Position numbers and translations under genes: made by a program
NCBI RefSeq assembly: GCF_004354915.1
Contig: NZ_SMSI01000004.1
Location: 248,001-312,000 of the forward strand
Source: Pseudohoeflea suaedae
Lineage (GTDB): Bacteria > Pseudomonadota > Alphaproteobacteria > Rhizobiales > Rhizobiaceae
Length of the DNA stretch: 64,000 bases
Direction of reading: 5' to 3'
The notes under the pieces: generated by a model
What the model saw: only the letters and a program-made list of their open reading frames with translations
Told to the model about the DNA's origin: nothing
The model's database searches: none
Shown: in pieces, positions 45,103 through 54,287 of the stretch
How the letters are laid out: each line of letters opens with the position of its first letter
Numbering within the stretch: the first letter of the stretch is position 1

Positions 45103-46449
45103 ATGACCAGCACGCTTGAATCGGGCGATGTCCGTGCAGGACGCTTGTCGTCCGCGGAATACGCCGAGAATTTTTCCGATCTGCATCCGCCGCTCGACCG
45201 CCACGAGGCGCTCGTGGAGGCGGACCGCTGCTATTTCTGCTACGACGCGCCCTGCATGAACGCCTGTCCGACGTCGATCGACATTCCGCTGTTCATCCGC
45301 CAGATCCAGGCCGGCAATCCGGTCGGCGCGGCAAAGACCATTTTCGACCAGAACATTCTCGGCGGCATGTGCGCCCGCGTCTGCCCGACCGAAACGCTCT
45401 GCGAGGAAGTCTGCGTCCGTGAAGTGGCCGAGGGCAAGCCGGTCAAGATCGGCGAACTCCAGCGCCACGCGACGGACACCTACATGGCGCGCAATCTGCC
45501 CCATCCGTTCACGCGGGCTGCGTCCACCGGCAGGAAAATCGCCGTTGTCGGCGCAGGTCCAGCCGGCCTGTCCTGCGCCCACCGGCTGGCGCGCTACGGT
45601 CATGACGTCGTCATCCTGGAAGCGCGCGAGAAACCCGGCGGTCTCAACGAGTACGGCATCGCCTCCTACAAATCGACGAACGACTTCGCCCAGCGCGAGG
45701 TGGAATGGCTGATGCAGATCGGCGGGATCGAGATCCGGCTCGGCCAGAAGCTCGGCGATGATTTCGAGATCGAGGATCTGGTCAAGGACTACGACGCCGT
45801 CTTCGTCGGCATCGGCCTGCCTTCGGCCTACGCGCTCGACATTCCCGGGTCCGACCTGCCGGGCGTGGAATCGGCAATCGACTTCATTTCCCGCCTGCGC
45901 CAGACCGAAGACAAATCGACCCTGCCGGTCGGGCAGGACGTCGTGGTGGTCGGCGGCGGCATGACCGCGGTCGATGCAGCGATGCAGTCCAAGCTTCTCG
46001 GCGCACGCACCGTCTCCCTCGTCTATCGCCGCGGCCGCGAGCAGATGCCCGCCAGCCGCTACGAACAGGACCTGGCCGCAGCCAACGGCATTCACCTCAT
46101 CTTCAACGCCATGCCGTCGAGGATCAACGGCGCCAACGCGGTCGAAAGCATGACCTTCGACTACACCACCAGCGAAGGCGGCAAGCTCAGGGCGACCGGC
46201 GAAACGTTCGAGGTCCCCGCGGATCAGATACTGGTCGCCATCGGACAATGGATGGACGCCGATACCGGCAACCTCCAGGCCTCTGGCAGCAAGACGCTCG
46301 AGCGCTCCGCGGCCAACAAGAGCCCCGCGCCCTACAACAAGGTCTGGGTGGGCGGCGACTGCGCTTACGGCGGCGAGGACCTCACGGTCACCGCCGTGGA
46401 GGACGGCAAGATTGCCGCCGAAAGCATTCACGCATCGCTTGCGGGTTAA
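45103..46449 (+). CDS. preT: NAD(P)-dependent dihydropyrimidine dehydrogenase, subunit PreT
   Basis: PreT and PreA together reduce uracil or thymine to the dihydro form, the first step of reductive pyrimidine breakdown. This 448-residue protein has N-terminal iron-sulfur Cys groups (CYFCYDAPCMNACP near residue 43 and CARVCPTETLCEEVC near 88). FAD- and NAD-binding folds follow (VVGAGPAGLSCA near 145, VVGGGMTAVDAA near 285). It is like the N-terminal half of mammalian DPD and glutamate synthase small subunit. ATG at 45103 has AAGGGGA upstream. PreA begins 12 bases after its stop. Confidence 0.95.
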   Translation: MTSTLESGDVRAGRLSSAEYAENFSDLHPPLDRHEALVEADRCYFCYDAPCMNACPTSIDIPLFIRQIQAGNPVGAAKTIFDQNILGGMCARVCPTETLCEEVCVREVAEGKPVKIGELQRHATDTYMARNLPHPFTRAASTGRKIAVVGAGPAGLSCAHRLARYGHDVVILEAREKPGGLNEYGIASYKSTNDFAQREVEWLMQIGGIEIRLGQKLGDDFEIEDLVKDYDAVFVGIGLPSAYALDIPGSDLPGVESAIDFISRLRQTEDKSTLPVGQDVVVVGGGMTAVDAAMQSKLLGARTVSLVYRRGREQMPASRYEQDLAAANGIHLIFNAMPSRINGANAVESMTFDYTTSEGGKLRATGETFEVPADQILVAIGQWMDADTGNLQASGSKTLERSAANKSPAPYNKVWVGGDCAYGGEDLTVTAVEDGKIAAESIHASLAG

Positions 46450-46460
46450 GGAGAACGGAC

Positions 46461-47774
46461 ATGGCTGATCTTTCGACGAACTTCATCGGCATCAAGTCTC
46501 CCAATCCATTCTGGCTCGCCTCCGCCCCACCCACCGACAAGGCCTACAATGTCGAGCGCGCCTATGAAGCCGGCTGGGGCGGCGTCGTGTGGAAGACACT
46601 CGGCGAGGCCGGTCCGCCCGTCGTCAACGTCAACGGCCCGCGCTATGGCGCCATCTGGGGTCCCGATCGCCGGCTGCTCGGCCTCAACAACATCGAACTG
46701 ATCACCGATCGCGATCTCGAAACCAACCTGCGGGAGATGACGGAAGTCAAGAAGCGCTGGCCCGACCGGGCGCTGATCGCCTCGATCATGGTCCCCTGCG
46801 AGGAGAAGAGCTGGCGTGATATCCTGCCGCGCATCGAAGACACCGGCGCCGACGGTATCGAGCTCAATTTCGGCTGCCCGCACGGCATGAGCGAACGCGG
46901 CATGGGCGCCGCTGTCGGCCAGGTGCCGGAATACATCCAGATGGTCACCGAGTGGTGCAAGCAATACGGCAAGCTGCCGGTGATCGTGAAGCTCACGCCC
47001 AACATCACCGATATCCGCTACCCGGCGCGCGCGGCGAACAAGGGTGGCGCGGATGCGGTATCCCTGATCAACACCATCTCTTCCATCGTCTCGGTCGATC
47101 TCGACAGTTTCTCGCCCAACCCGTCGATCGATGGACGTGGATCCCATGGCGGCTATTGCGGCCCGGCGGTCAAGCCGATCGCCTTGAACATGGTGGCGGA
47201 AATCGCTCGCGATGCCGAAACCCGCGGCCTGCCCATCTCCGGCATCGGCGGGGTCAACACCTGGCGTGATGCGGCCGAGTTCATCGCACTGGGCTGCGGG
47301 ACGGTGCAGGTCTGCACCGCAGCGATGACCTACGGCTTCAAGATCGTTCAGGAGATGATTGAAGGCCTCTCCAACTACATGGACGAAAAGGGCTTCGAAA
47401 CCATCGAGGACTTCCGCGGCATGGCCGTGCCGAACGTCACCGACTGGCAGTATCTCAACCTCAACTACATCACCAAGGCGAAGATCGATCAGGATCTCTG
47501 CATCAAGTGCGGCCGCTGCCACATCGCCTGCGAGGACACCTCGCATCAGGCGATCACGAGCCTGGTGGACGGGGTCCGTCACTTCGAGGTGATGGACGAC
47601 GAGTGTGTCGGCTGTAATCTCTGCGTCAATGTCTGCCCGGTCGAGAACTGCATCTCGATGGTACCGATGGCGACCGGCGAAACAGACCCGCGCACCGGCA
47701 AGACCGTCCAGTCCGATTACGCCAACTGGACGATGCATCCGAACAACCCGATGGCCACCGAGGCCGCCGAATAG
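46461..47774 (+). CDS. preA: NAD(P)-dependent dihydropyrimidine dehydrogenase, subunit PreA
   Basis: This 437-residue catalytic subunit has an FMN-binding dihydroorotate-dehydrogenase-like barrel at about residues 1-320. Its active-site loop FGCPHGMSERGMG holds the catalytic Cys near 140, and NTISSIVSVDLDSF and GIGGVNTWRDAAEF complete the barrel. Two 4Fe-4S ferredoxin clusters follow (CIKCGRCHIACEDTSHQ near 346 and CVGCNLCVNVCPVENC near 380). It reduces the pyrimidine ring with electrons from PreT. It is cotranscribed with preT and followed by a strong terminator. Confidence 0.96.
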   Translation: MADLSTNFIGIKSPNPFWLASAPPTDKAYNVERAYEAGWGGVVWKTLGEAGPPVVNVNGPRYGAIWGPDRRLLGLNNIELITDRDLETNLREMTEVKKRWPDRALIASIMVPCEEKSWRDILPRIEDTGADGIELNFGCPHGMSERGMGAAVGQVPEYIQMVTEWCKQYGKLPVIVKLTPNITDIRYPARAANKGGADAVSLINTISSIVSVDLDSFSPNPSIDGRGSHGGYCGPAVKPIALNMVAEIARDAETRGLPISGIGGVNTWRDAAEFIALGCGTVQVCTAAMTYGFKIVQEMIEGLSNYMDEKGFETIEDFRGMAVPNVTDWQYLNLNYITKAKIDQDLCIKCGRCHIACEDTSHQAITSLVDGVRHFEVMDDECVGCNLCVNVCPVENCISMVPMATGETDPRTGKTVQSDYANWTMHPNNPMATEAAE

Positions 47775-47813
47775 GCTCCCGCGAACAGTTCCTGATCACG
47801 TTCCGGCAGAAGG

Positions 47814-47845
47814 AGAGCCGCCCGGTCATTCGGGCGGCTCTTTTT
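47814..47845 (+). terminator. Terminator of preTA
   Basis: GAGCCGCCCG and CGGGCGGCTC form a perfect ten-base stem with a six-base loop, followed by TTTTT, 40 bases after preA. Confidence 0.88.
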
Positions 47846-47857
47846 GTGCGTGAGCGC

Positions 47858-48895
47858 CTACTCGTCCGGTCCGATGCGGATCACGCGCTTGCCGAAATTT
47901 TCGCCGCGCAGCAGGCCGATGAAGGCGCGTGGCGCATTCTCCAGGCCGTCGATCATCTCTTCGCGATACTTGATCCGGCCGTCCTTGAGCCAGCCGCCCA
48001 TCGCCTTGGAGAATTCCGGGTAGAGATGGCCGAACGTGTTGAAGATGATGAAGCCGCGAACGGTAAGCTGCTTGCGCAGAATCTGTCCCATCAGCCAGTT
48101 CATCCTGTCCGGGCCGCCCGGCAGACTGGTCGCGTTGTAGCCGGAGACCAGTCCGCAGACGGGAACGCGGGCATTGACGTTGAGGAGCGGAATGACCGCG
48201 TCGAGCACCTTGCCACCGACATTTTCGAAATAGACGTCGATGCCATCCGTGCAGGCGGATTTCAGCTGATCGGCGAAATCACCGGCCTTGTGATCGATAC
48301 AGGCATCGAAGCCGAGATCGTCGACCGCATGCCTGCACTTGTCCGGACCGCCGGCGATGCCGACGACGCGGCAGCCGAGAATCTTGCCGATCTGGCCGAC
48401 CGTTGCGCCGACCGGGCCCGTGGCCGCGGCCACGACGATCGTCTCGCCTTCCTTCGGCGCGCCGATCTGCGTCAGTCCGGCCCAGGCGGTGAATCCCGGC
48501 ATTCCCAGAATGCCGAGCGCCCAGGACGGATGGTCGGGGGACTTTCCGAGGTTCATCGCACCCTCGCCCGTGGAGATCGAGTAATCCTGCCAGCCGCCCT
48601 GCGAGAGCACCCAGTCGCCTTCTTCGAACCGCTTGACGTTGCTCTTCACCACTCGGCTGACCGTACCTGCCGTCATGACGCCGCCGATCTCGACGGGAGC
48701 CGCATAGGAGGGCGCGTCGCTCATCCGCCCGCGCATGTAGGGATCGAGCGAGAGATAGACCGTGCGAAGCAGCATCTCGCCCTCGCCCGGCTCCGGTACG
48801 GAGACGGTCTCCATGCGCAGCGTATTGTCGTCGGGCTCGCCCTTCGGGCGCTCGGCGAGCACCAGTTGGCGGTTGTTCTCGGATGCCTGGGACAT
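47858..48895 (-). CDS. NADP-dependent MDR-family oxidoreductase (CurA/leukotriene B4 dehydrogenase type)
   Basis: This 345-residue zinc-free medium-chain reductase has YLSLDPYMRGRMSD near residue 48, GMPGFTAWAGL near 130, cofactor motif AATGPVGATVGQIGKILG near 155, and YFENVGGKVLDAV near 240. These mark the family that includes CurA, YncB and plant alkenal reductases, which reduce enones with NADPH. It is convergent with preTA and downstream of the TetR gene on the same strand (71 bases). It might be cotranscribed with that regulator. Its substrate and link to pyrimidine use are unknown. Confidence 0.92.
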   Translation of the reverse strand: MSQASENNRQLVLAERPKGEPDDNTLRMETVSVPEPGEGEMLLRTVYLSLDPYMRGRMSDAPSYAAPVEIGGVMTAGTVSRVVKSNVKRFEEGDWVLSQGGWQDYSISTGEGAMNLGKSPDHPSWALGILGMPGFTAWAGLTQIGAPKEGETIVVAAATGPVGATVGQIGKILGCRVVGIAGGPDKCRHAVDDLGFDACIDHKAGDFADQLKSACTDGIDVYFENVGGKVLDAVIPLLNVNARVPVCGLVSGYNATSLPGGPDRMNWLMGQILRKQLTVRGFIIFNTFGHLYPEFSKAMGGWLKDGRIKYREEMIDGLENAPRAFIGLLRGENFGKRVIRIGPDE

Positions 48896-48966
48896 GGATG
48901 ACCTCCTTTGTCGTTCGAACCGTGCGGTCCGGGGATGGAAGTCTATCTAGGGCGATCGCCCAGTTC

Positions 48967-49599
48967 TCAAGCCCGCGGCTTCAATCCGTCGAGAAACAAT
49001 GTTTCGAGAAAACGCGCAGCATCCTCGAAGCGCCCTTCGCCCCCCCGGCCAGGGCCGAGAATGGCACGCACCTGAACGTCGAAATCGGCGTAATGCTGTG
49101 TCGTCGACCAGATCGCGAAAAGCATGTGGCGCGGGTCGGCCTTGTTGAGACGCCCGGCTTTCATCCAGCCTGAAATCACCTCGGACTTTTCGTCCACCAG
49201 TTCCCTGAGCCGGGTCTCGAGCATCTTCCGGATACGCGGAGCCCCCTGCAGTATCTCGTTGGCGAAGAGGCGGCTTTCGCGCGGGAAATCACGCGACATC
49301 TCGAGCTTGCGGCGGATATACATCCTGAGTTCCGGAATGGGGTCGCCGTTCTCGTTGAGACTTTCGAGCGGCTCCAGCCAGGTATCGAGAAGCCGGTCCA
49401 GAAGCGCTTCGTAAATGTCCTGCTTGCGGCGGAAATAATACAGGAGGTTCGGCTTGGACATGCCCGCACCATCGGCGATCTGGTCGACGGTGGCGCCACG
49501 GAATCCGTGAAGGGAAAAGGCGTCGAGCGCAGCATCGAGAATGCGCGCCTCGTTCTCGGTCTGGATGCGCGTCTTGCGCGGTTCCGGATTGTGATCCAT
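48967..49599 (-). CDS. rutR: TetR-family regulator of pyrimidine catabolism, RutR type
   Basis: This 210-residue protein has a helix-turn-helix at about residues 15-65 (ILDAALDAFSLHGFRGATVD, MSKPNLLYYFRRKQDIYEALL). A C-terminal ligand domain contains NEILQGAPRIRKMLETRLRELV and the His-containing AIWSTTQHYADFDVQVRAI, close in style to RutR and its pyrimidine-sensing relatives. It is divergent from the catabolic operon led by the aminotransferase. The 17-bp candidate operator lies between them. The start at 49599 was chosen because an upstream in-frame Met adds 23 atypical residues. Confidence 0.88.
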   Translation of the reverse strand: MDHNPEPRKTRIQTENEARILDAALDAFSLHGFRGATVDQIADGAGMSKPNLLYYFRRKQDIYEALLDRLLDTWLEPLESLNENGDPIPELRMYIRRKLEMSRDFPRESRLFANEILQGAPRIRKMLETRLRELVDEKSEVISGWMKAGRLNKADPRHMLFAIWSTTQHYADFDVQVRAILGPGRGGEGRFEDAARFLETLFLDGLKPRA

Positions 49600-49814
49600 C
49601 GCCGCTATGCCTCTATCCGTCTCGTTGCGCGCTTCGCAAATTTCACCCCCACATTCCCGTCCTTCCAATCGCCTCTTTCGCCCTTGACCGCGTCATTGGC
49701 GCTGATAGAGTTTTATCAAACAGTCAATTTCCGTAGCACAGCTTTGCGCGCGGAACCAAGCACCACAAAAACGGGCACTGACTGGATACATAAGCTTCAG
49801 GCTATGGGGAACAC
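49600..49814. promoter_or_regulatory. Divergent rutR / pyrimidine operon control region
   Basis: This 215-base intergenic region contains the second copy of the shared motif and no gene. It should hold promoters for both directions. Confidence 0.55.
49711..49727 (-). promoter_or_regulatory. Candidate pyrimidine-regulator operator, rutR/aminotransferase region
   Basis: On the minus strand this reads TTGACTGTTTGATAAAA, matching 15 of 17 bases of the motif upstream of preT at 44984-45000. The two differences are adjacent, at positions six and seven. Confidence 0.55.
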
Positions 49815-51143
49815 ATGTCGAACCGTACCACCGTCACGCCGAACGACCTTCGGGCATTCTGGATGCCGTTTACGGCAAATCGCCAGTTCAAGCAGGACCC
49901 GCGCATGCTGGTCGCTGCGAAGGACATGCATTTCACCTCTTCCGACGGCCGCGAGATCCTTGACGGCACCGCCGGACTCTGGTGCGTCAATGCCGGCCAC
50001 TGCCGCCCGAAAATCACCGAGGCGATCAGCCGGCAGGCCGGCGAGCTGGACTATGCGCCCGCCTTCCAGATGGGCCACCCCAAGGCTTTCGAACTGGCCA
50101 ACCGCCTCATCGACATCGCGCCCGATCACATGGGCCATGTGCTCTTCACCAATTCCGGATCGGAGTCCGTCGATACCGCGCTGAAGGTCGCGCTCGCCTA
50201 TCACCGCGCCAGGGGCGAGGGTTCGCGCTTCCGCCTGATCGGTCGTGAGCGCGGCTATCATGGCGTCAATTTCGGTGGCATCTCGGTCGGCGGCATCGTC
50301 ACCAACCGCAAGATGTTCGGTACGCTGCTGACCGGCGTCGACCACCTGCCCCACACCCACCTCCCGGGCAAGAACACCTTCACCAGGGGCGTGCCCGAGC
50401 ATGGCGCCGACCTGGCCGACGAACTCAGCCGCATCGTCACGCTGCACGATCCCTCCACCATCGCGGCCGTGATCGTGGAACCGGTCGCAGGCTCGACCGG
50501 CGTGCTGATCCCGCCGAAGGGCTACCTGCAGAAGCTGCGCGAGATCTGCACCCAGCATGGCATTCTTCTGATCTTCGACGAGGTCATTACCGGCTATGGA
50601 CGTCTCGGCGCTGCCTTCGCGGCCGATTATTTCGGCGTGAAGCCGGACATCATGGTCACCGCCAAGGGCCTGACCAACGGCGTGATCCCGATGGGTGCGG
50701 TCTTCGTCACGCCCGAGATCCACGACGCCTTCATGAACGGCCCGGAACACCTGATCGAGTTCTTTCACGGCTACACCTATTCGGGCAATCCGATCGCCTC
50801 GGCCGCCGCTCTTGCCACCCTCGAGACCTACAAGGAAGAGGGGCTTTTCGAACGCGCAAGCGAACTCGCGCCCTATTGGGAAGAGGGGCTGCATTCGCTC
50901 AAGGGCGAACCGCACGTCACCGATATCCGCAATATCGGCCTCGTCGGCGCGGTCGAGCTGGAACCGATCGCGGGCTCGCCGACCAAGCGCGCCTTCTCGT
51001 GCTTCCTGCGCGCATGGGAAAAGGGCCTCCTGATCCGCACCACCGGCGACATCATCGCGCTGTCACCGCCGCTGATCATCTCGAAAGACCAGATCGACCA
51101 GATCATCGATACGCTGCGCTCCGTCCTCAACGAGGTCGATTGA
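49815..51143 (+). CDS. Beta-alanine--pyruvate (omega-amino acid) aminotransferase
   Basis: This 442-residue class III PLP aminotransferase has LDGTAGLWCVNAGHCRP near residue 48, TNSGSESVDTALKVA near 111, GYHGVNFGG, EPVAGSTGV, the PLP-binding Asp in LIFDEVITGYGR, and the PLP lysine in VTAKGLTNG near 287. These match beta-alanine--pyruvate transaminases. Placed first in the pyrimidine operon, it would turn the beta-alanine (or 3-aminoisobutyrate) released by beta-ureidopropionase into malonate (or methylmalonate) semialdehyde. It begins the operon running to the ABC transporter genes. Confidence 0.92.
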   Translation: MSNRTTVTPNDLRAFWMPFTANRQFKQDPRMLVAAKDMHFTSSDGREILDGTAGLWCVNAGHCRPKITEAISRQAGELDYAPAFQMGHPKAFELANRLIDIAPDHMGHVLFTNSGSESVDTALKVALAYHRARGEGSRFRLIGRERGYHGVNFGGISVGGIVTNRKMFGTLLTGVDHLPHTHLPGKNTFTRGVPEHGADLADELSRIVTLHDPSTIAAVIVEPVAGSTGVLIPPKGYLQKLREICTQHGILLIFDEVITGYGRLGAAFAADYFGVKPDIMVTAKGLTNGVIPMGAVFVTPEIHDAFMNGPEHLIEFFHGYTYSGNPIASAAALATLETYKEEGLFERASELAPYWEEGLHSLKGEPHVTDIRNIGLVGAVELEPIAGSPTKRAFSCFLRAWEKGLLIRTTGDIIALSPPLIISKDQIDQIIDTLRSVLNEVD

Positions 51144-51290
51144 TGGCCCCCATTCGGGCCATCGCGCAGTCACCGGCAGCCGCCTCGCGGCACGCCGCCA
51201 AAACAATCCCGCCGCTGAACGAACACGGACCGGGCATGATCGTCATGCCCGGCTCGAGACGACACGTTTCGGACTGACAGGAGACAGACC

Positions 51291-52541
51291 ATGGCCGCAC
51301 CGGCAGCTAACATGAAGATCAACGCCGACAGGCTCTGGGATTCGCTGAGGGAGATGGCCGGGATCGGCCCCGGCGTTGCGGGCGGCAACAATCGGCAAAC
51401 GGTCACCGACGAGGACGGCGAGGGCCGGCATCTGTTCCGGAAATGGTGCGAGGATGCAGGCCTGACCATGGGCGTCGATACCATGGGCAACATGTTCATG
51501 ACGCGTCCCGGCACCGATCCCGATGCCCTCCCCGTCTATGTCGGCTCTCACCTCGACACCCAGCCGACCGGCGGCAAATATGACGGCGTTCTGGGCGTGC
51601 TCGGCGGTCTCGAGCTCGTCCGCACGCTCAATGATCTTGGCGTGAAGACCAGGCATCCGATCGTGGTCACCAACTGGACCAACGAGGAGGGCACCCGCTT
51701 TGCGCCGGCCATGCTCGCCTCCGGGGTCTTCGCCGGCATTCACGAGCAGGACTGGGCCTATGAGCGCACCGACGCCAAGGGCAGGAAATTCGGCGACGAA
51801 CTGGCGCGCATCGGCTGGAAGGGCAAGGAGCAGGTGGGCGCGCGCAAGATGCACGCCTTCTTCGAACTCCACATCGAGCAGGGTCCCATCCTCGAGGCCG
51901 AAGGCAGGGATATCGGTGTCGTCACCCATGGCCAGGGGCTCTCCTGGACCCAGGTGACCATCACCGGCAAGGAAGCGCATACCGGCTCCACCCCGATGCC
52001 GATGCGGCGCAATGCGGGCCTCGGCATGGCGAAGGTGCTCCAGCTCGTCGACGAGATCGCCTGGAGCCACAAGCCCGACGCGGTGGGAGCTGCCGGCCAT
52101 ATCGACGTCCATCCGAATTCGCGCAACGTCATTCCCGGCAAGGTCGTCTTCACCGTCGACTTCCGCTCGCCCAATCTCGCCGTCATCGAGGACATGGAAA
52201 AGCGCCTCAAGGAGGGCGCCAGGAAGATCTGCGACGAGATGGAGCTCGGCATCGAGTTCGAGAAGGTCGGCGGCTTCGATCCGGTCGAGTTCGACGAGAC
52301 ATGCGTAACCGCCATCCGCAACGCCGCCGAGCGGCTGGGCTACTCGCACCGCAACATCATCTCCGGCGCCGGCCACGATGCCTGCTGGATCAACCGCGTG
52401 GCGCCCACCGCCATGGTCATGTGCCCCTGCGTCGACGGCTTGTCCCACAACGAGGCCGAAGAGATCACCAGGGAATGGGCCGCCGCCGGCGCAGAGGTGC
52501 TGATGCATGCGGTCGTCGAAACCGCGGAGATTGTGGAGTGA
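51291..52541 (+). CDS. pydC: Beta-ureidopropionase, M20-family zinc hydrolase
   Basis: This 416-residue amidohydrolase cleaves N-carbamoyl-beta-alanine to beta-alanine, CO2 and ammonia. Metal ligands of the M20/AllC/HyuC group are visible: GSHLDTQPTGGKYDG near residue 84, the bridging Glu pair in WTNEEGTRF near 126, HIEQGP near 192 and the C-terminal GLSHNEAEEI His. The dimerisation or lid domain (AHTGSTPMPMRRNA, GAAGHIDVHPNSRNVIPG) is also normal. Allantoate and N-carbamoyl-amino-acid hydrolases are close relatives, but the operon points to the pyrimidine pathway. Confidence 0.9.
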   Translation: MAAPAANMKINADRLWDSLREMAGIGPGVAGGNNRQTVTDEDGEGRHLFRKWCEDAGLTMGVDTMGNMFMTRPGTDPDALPVYVGSHLDTQPTGGKYDGVLGVLGGLELVRTLNDLGVKTRHPIVVTNWTNEEGTRFAPAMLASGVFAGIHEQDWAYERTDAKGRKFGDELARIGWKGKEQVGARKMHAFFELHIEQGPILEAEGRDIGVVTHGQGLSWTQVTITGKEAHTGSTPMPMRRNAGLGMAKVLQLVDEIAWSHKPDAVGAAGHIDVHPNSRNVIPGKVVFTVDFRSPNLAVIEDMEKRLKEGARKICDEMELGIEFEKVGGFDPVEFDETCVTAIRNAAERLGYSHRNIISGAGHDACWINRVAPTAMVMCPCVDGLSHNEAEEITREWAAAGAEVLMHAVVETAEIVE

Positions 52542-52581
52542 GCCCCGATCGCTTATATTTCGCCCATCGAAGGGTGATGCG

Positions 52582-52788
52582 ATGTCCGACGAGGTCACGA
52601 ACGAACTCATCTACGAGACACTCCGGCGCGTGCAGGAAACCCTCTCTCTGCACACGCAGTATCACCTTGAGGTCAAGGAACGTCTCGGCTTTCTCGAACA
52701 ACAATATGCGAGGATTTCGCGTCGCGTTGATCGCATCGACGAACGCCTCGACCGCGTCGAGCGGCGGCTCGACCTCACCGACGCCTGA
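52582..52788 (+). CDS. Small coiled-coil protein
   Basis: This 68-residue protein is rich in Glu, Arg and Asp, with a heptad-like C-terminal half (RISRRVDRIDERLDRVERRL) that should form a coiled coil. No membrane segment is seen. The start ATG at 52582 follows AGGG at usable spacing. It lies between the beta-ureidopropionase gene and the LysE gene, same strand. Similar short coiled-coil proteins are common in rhizobia and have no known function. Confidence 0.65.
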   Translation: MSDEVTNELIYETLRRVQETLSLHTQYHLEVKERLGFLEQQYARISRRVDRIDERLDRVERRLDLTDA

Positions 52789-52830
52789 GCTGCGCTTCGC
52801 TTCACGATACAGTTTGCGGGGGCACGCTTT

Positions 52831-53466
52831 ATGACGACCGCAACCATCTTCGCCTTCGCCGCAATGGCAGCACTTCTCATCATGTCGCCCGGCCCGAATG
52901 GGGTGCTGATCGCCAAGACGGTGCCCACCTCTGGACGTGGCGCGGGCTTTGCCAATATCGCCGGTTTCATGCTTGCCTTCTTCGTCCACGGCACCTTCGC
53001 GATATTCGGCCTGTCGCTCGTTCTCATGCAGTCGGCGCACCTCTTTCTCGCCGTCAAGCTTCTGGGCGCGGGCTATCTGATCTGGATCGGCATCAAGGCG
53101 CTGCGCCAGGCATGGCGTAACCCTCCCGCGCCAGTCGCCGAGGTCGCTCCGGCGCGGCGCCGGCGAAAGCTGACCGCGGCATTCATCGAGGGCTTTCTCA
53201 CCAACGCGCTCAATCCCAAGGTGGCGATGTTCTATCTCGCTGCGTTCCCGCAGTTCATCCCGCATGACACGGCTTCCCCGGCTTCGGCCTATCTGCTGGT
53301 CGCCATCCATGCCACGCTGAATGCGGTCTGGTTCGTTCCGATGGTCCTGCTTTTCGACCGGCTGTCGGTCGCAGCCCGCAGCGGTCGCATGCAGCGATGG
53401 ATCAAGGGCGCGACCGGAGCGATCTTCGTCGGCTTCGGCATCAAGCTTGCGACATTGCGCCCATGA
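52831..53466 (+). CDS. LysE/RhtB-family exporter
   Basis: This 211-residue inner-membrane protein has about five or six helices. It carries the family mark MSPGPNGVLIAKTVPTSGRG near residues 18-37 and FIEGFLTNALNPKVAMFYLA near 130. LysE/RhtB proteins export amino acids or related compounds by proton antiport. In this operon a plausible cargo is beta-alanine, 3-aminoisobutyrate or another breakdown product, but that is inference only. The class II aldolase gene follows after 22 bases. Confidence 0.92.
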   Translation: MTTATIFAFAAMAALLIMSPGPNGVLIAKTVPTSGRGAGFANIAGFMLAFFVHGTFAIFGLSLVLMQSAHLFLAVKLLGAGYLIWIGIKALRQAWRNPPAPVAEVAPARRRRKLTAAFIEGFLTNALNPKVAMFYLAAFPQFIPHDTASPASAYLLVAIHATLNAVWFVPMVLLFDRLSVAARSGRMQRWIKGATGAIFVGFGIKLATLRP

Positions 53467-53488
53467 CCCGGCAATCTGGAGAAATTTC

Positions 53489-54250
53489 ATGAGTTCGGCA
53501 GCCAAGGTCGTCCCGATCGAAAAGACCGACGAGCGCCAGCTCCGCATCGACCTCGCCGCCGCCCTAAGGCTCGCCGCACGCAATGACTGGCACGAGGGCG
53601 TCGCGAACCACTTCTCGGCAGCCGTCTCGCCGGAGGGAAAGACGTTTCTCGTCAATCCGCGATGGAAGCATTTTTCCCGCGCCAAGGCCTCCGAGCTCCT
53701 GCTTGTCGATGCCGACGATCCCGAGACCATGAAGCGCGAGGATGCGCCCGATCCGTCCGCCTGGTCGATCCACTCGGCGATCCATCGCAACCTGCCTCAT
53801 GCCCGCGTCGCGCTGCATCTGCATCCGCCCTATGCGACGACGCTGGCGACGCTGAAGGACCCGGCCATCCATCCGATCGATCAGGTCACCGCGCGCTTCT
53901 ACAATCGTCTCGCCATCGACCGGTCCTTCGGCGGCATCGCAACCGAGGAAGCCGAGGGCGAGCGCATCGCCGCCACCATCGGCAACCATTCCGCCGTCAT
54001 GATGGGCAATCACGGCGTGACCACCGTCGGCCAGACGGTCGCCGAGGCCTTCGACGCCATGTACCATCTCGAGCGCGCGGCCCGGACGATGGTGCTGGCC
54101 TATTCGACTGGCCGCGAGCTCAACATCATGCCGCACGACCTCGCCGAGGCGACGGCTGCGGAATGGGACGTCTACAAGGACGCCGAAGAAGCCCATTTCG
54201 CCGAGATGAAACGGATCCTCGACGCGGAGGACCCCTCCTACGCCGATTGA
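53489..54250 (+). CDS. Class II aldolase/adducin-family protein
   Basis: This 253-residue protein shows the Zn ligands HLHPPY near residue 110 and MMGNHGVTTVGQTV near 171, within the aldolase II fold starting at about 20 (LAAALRLAARNDWHEGVANHFS). The Glu usually found before these in fuculose-phosphate aldolases (SSE or SSET context) appears absent (PDPSAWSIHSAIH). It may therefore be a non-classical aldolase, decarboxylase or dehydratase. ATG at 53489 with GGAG upstream fixes the start. It lies just before the dihydropyrimidinase gene, and its role in the pathway is unclear. Confidence 0.87.
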   Translation: MSSAAKVVPIEKTDERQLRIDLAAALRLAARNDWHEGVANHFSAAVSPEGKTFLVNPRWKHFSRAKASELLLVDADDPETMKREDAPDPSAWSIHSAIHRNLPHARVALHLHPPYATTLATLKDPAIHPIDQVTARFYNRLAIDRSFGGIATEEAEGERIAATIGNHSAVMMGNHGVTTVGQTVAEAFDAMYHLERAARTMVLAYSTGRELNIMPHDLAEATAAEWDVYKDAEEAHFAEMKRILDAEDPSYAD

Positions 54251-54287
54251 TCCGACCACATGAAAAAATGAGACAAGGGGAATGCAA

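Noticed and set aside
43000-46431. A very long minus-strand open frame of 1143 codons spanning the GH9 gene and the antisense of preT
   Set aside because: The part beyond 44859 is antisense to preT and has no family features. The GH9 signal peptide and ribosome site at 44859 fix the real start.
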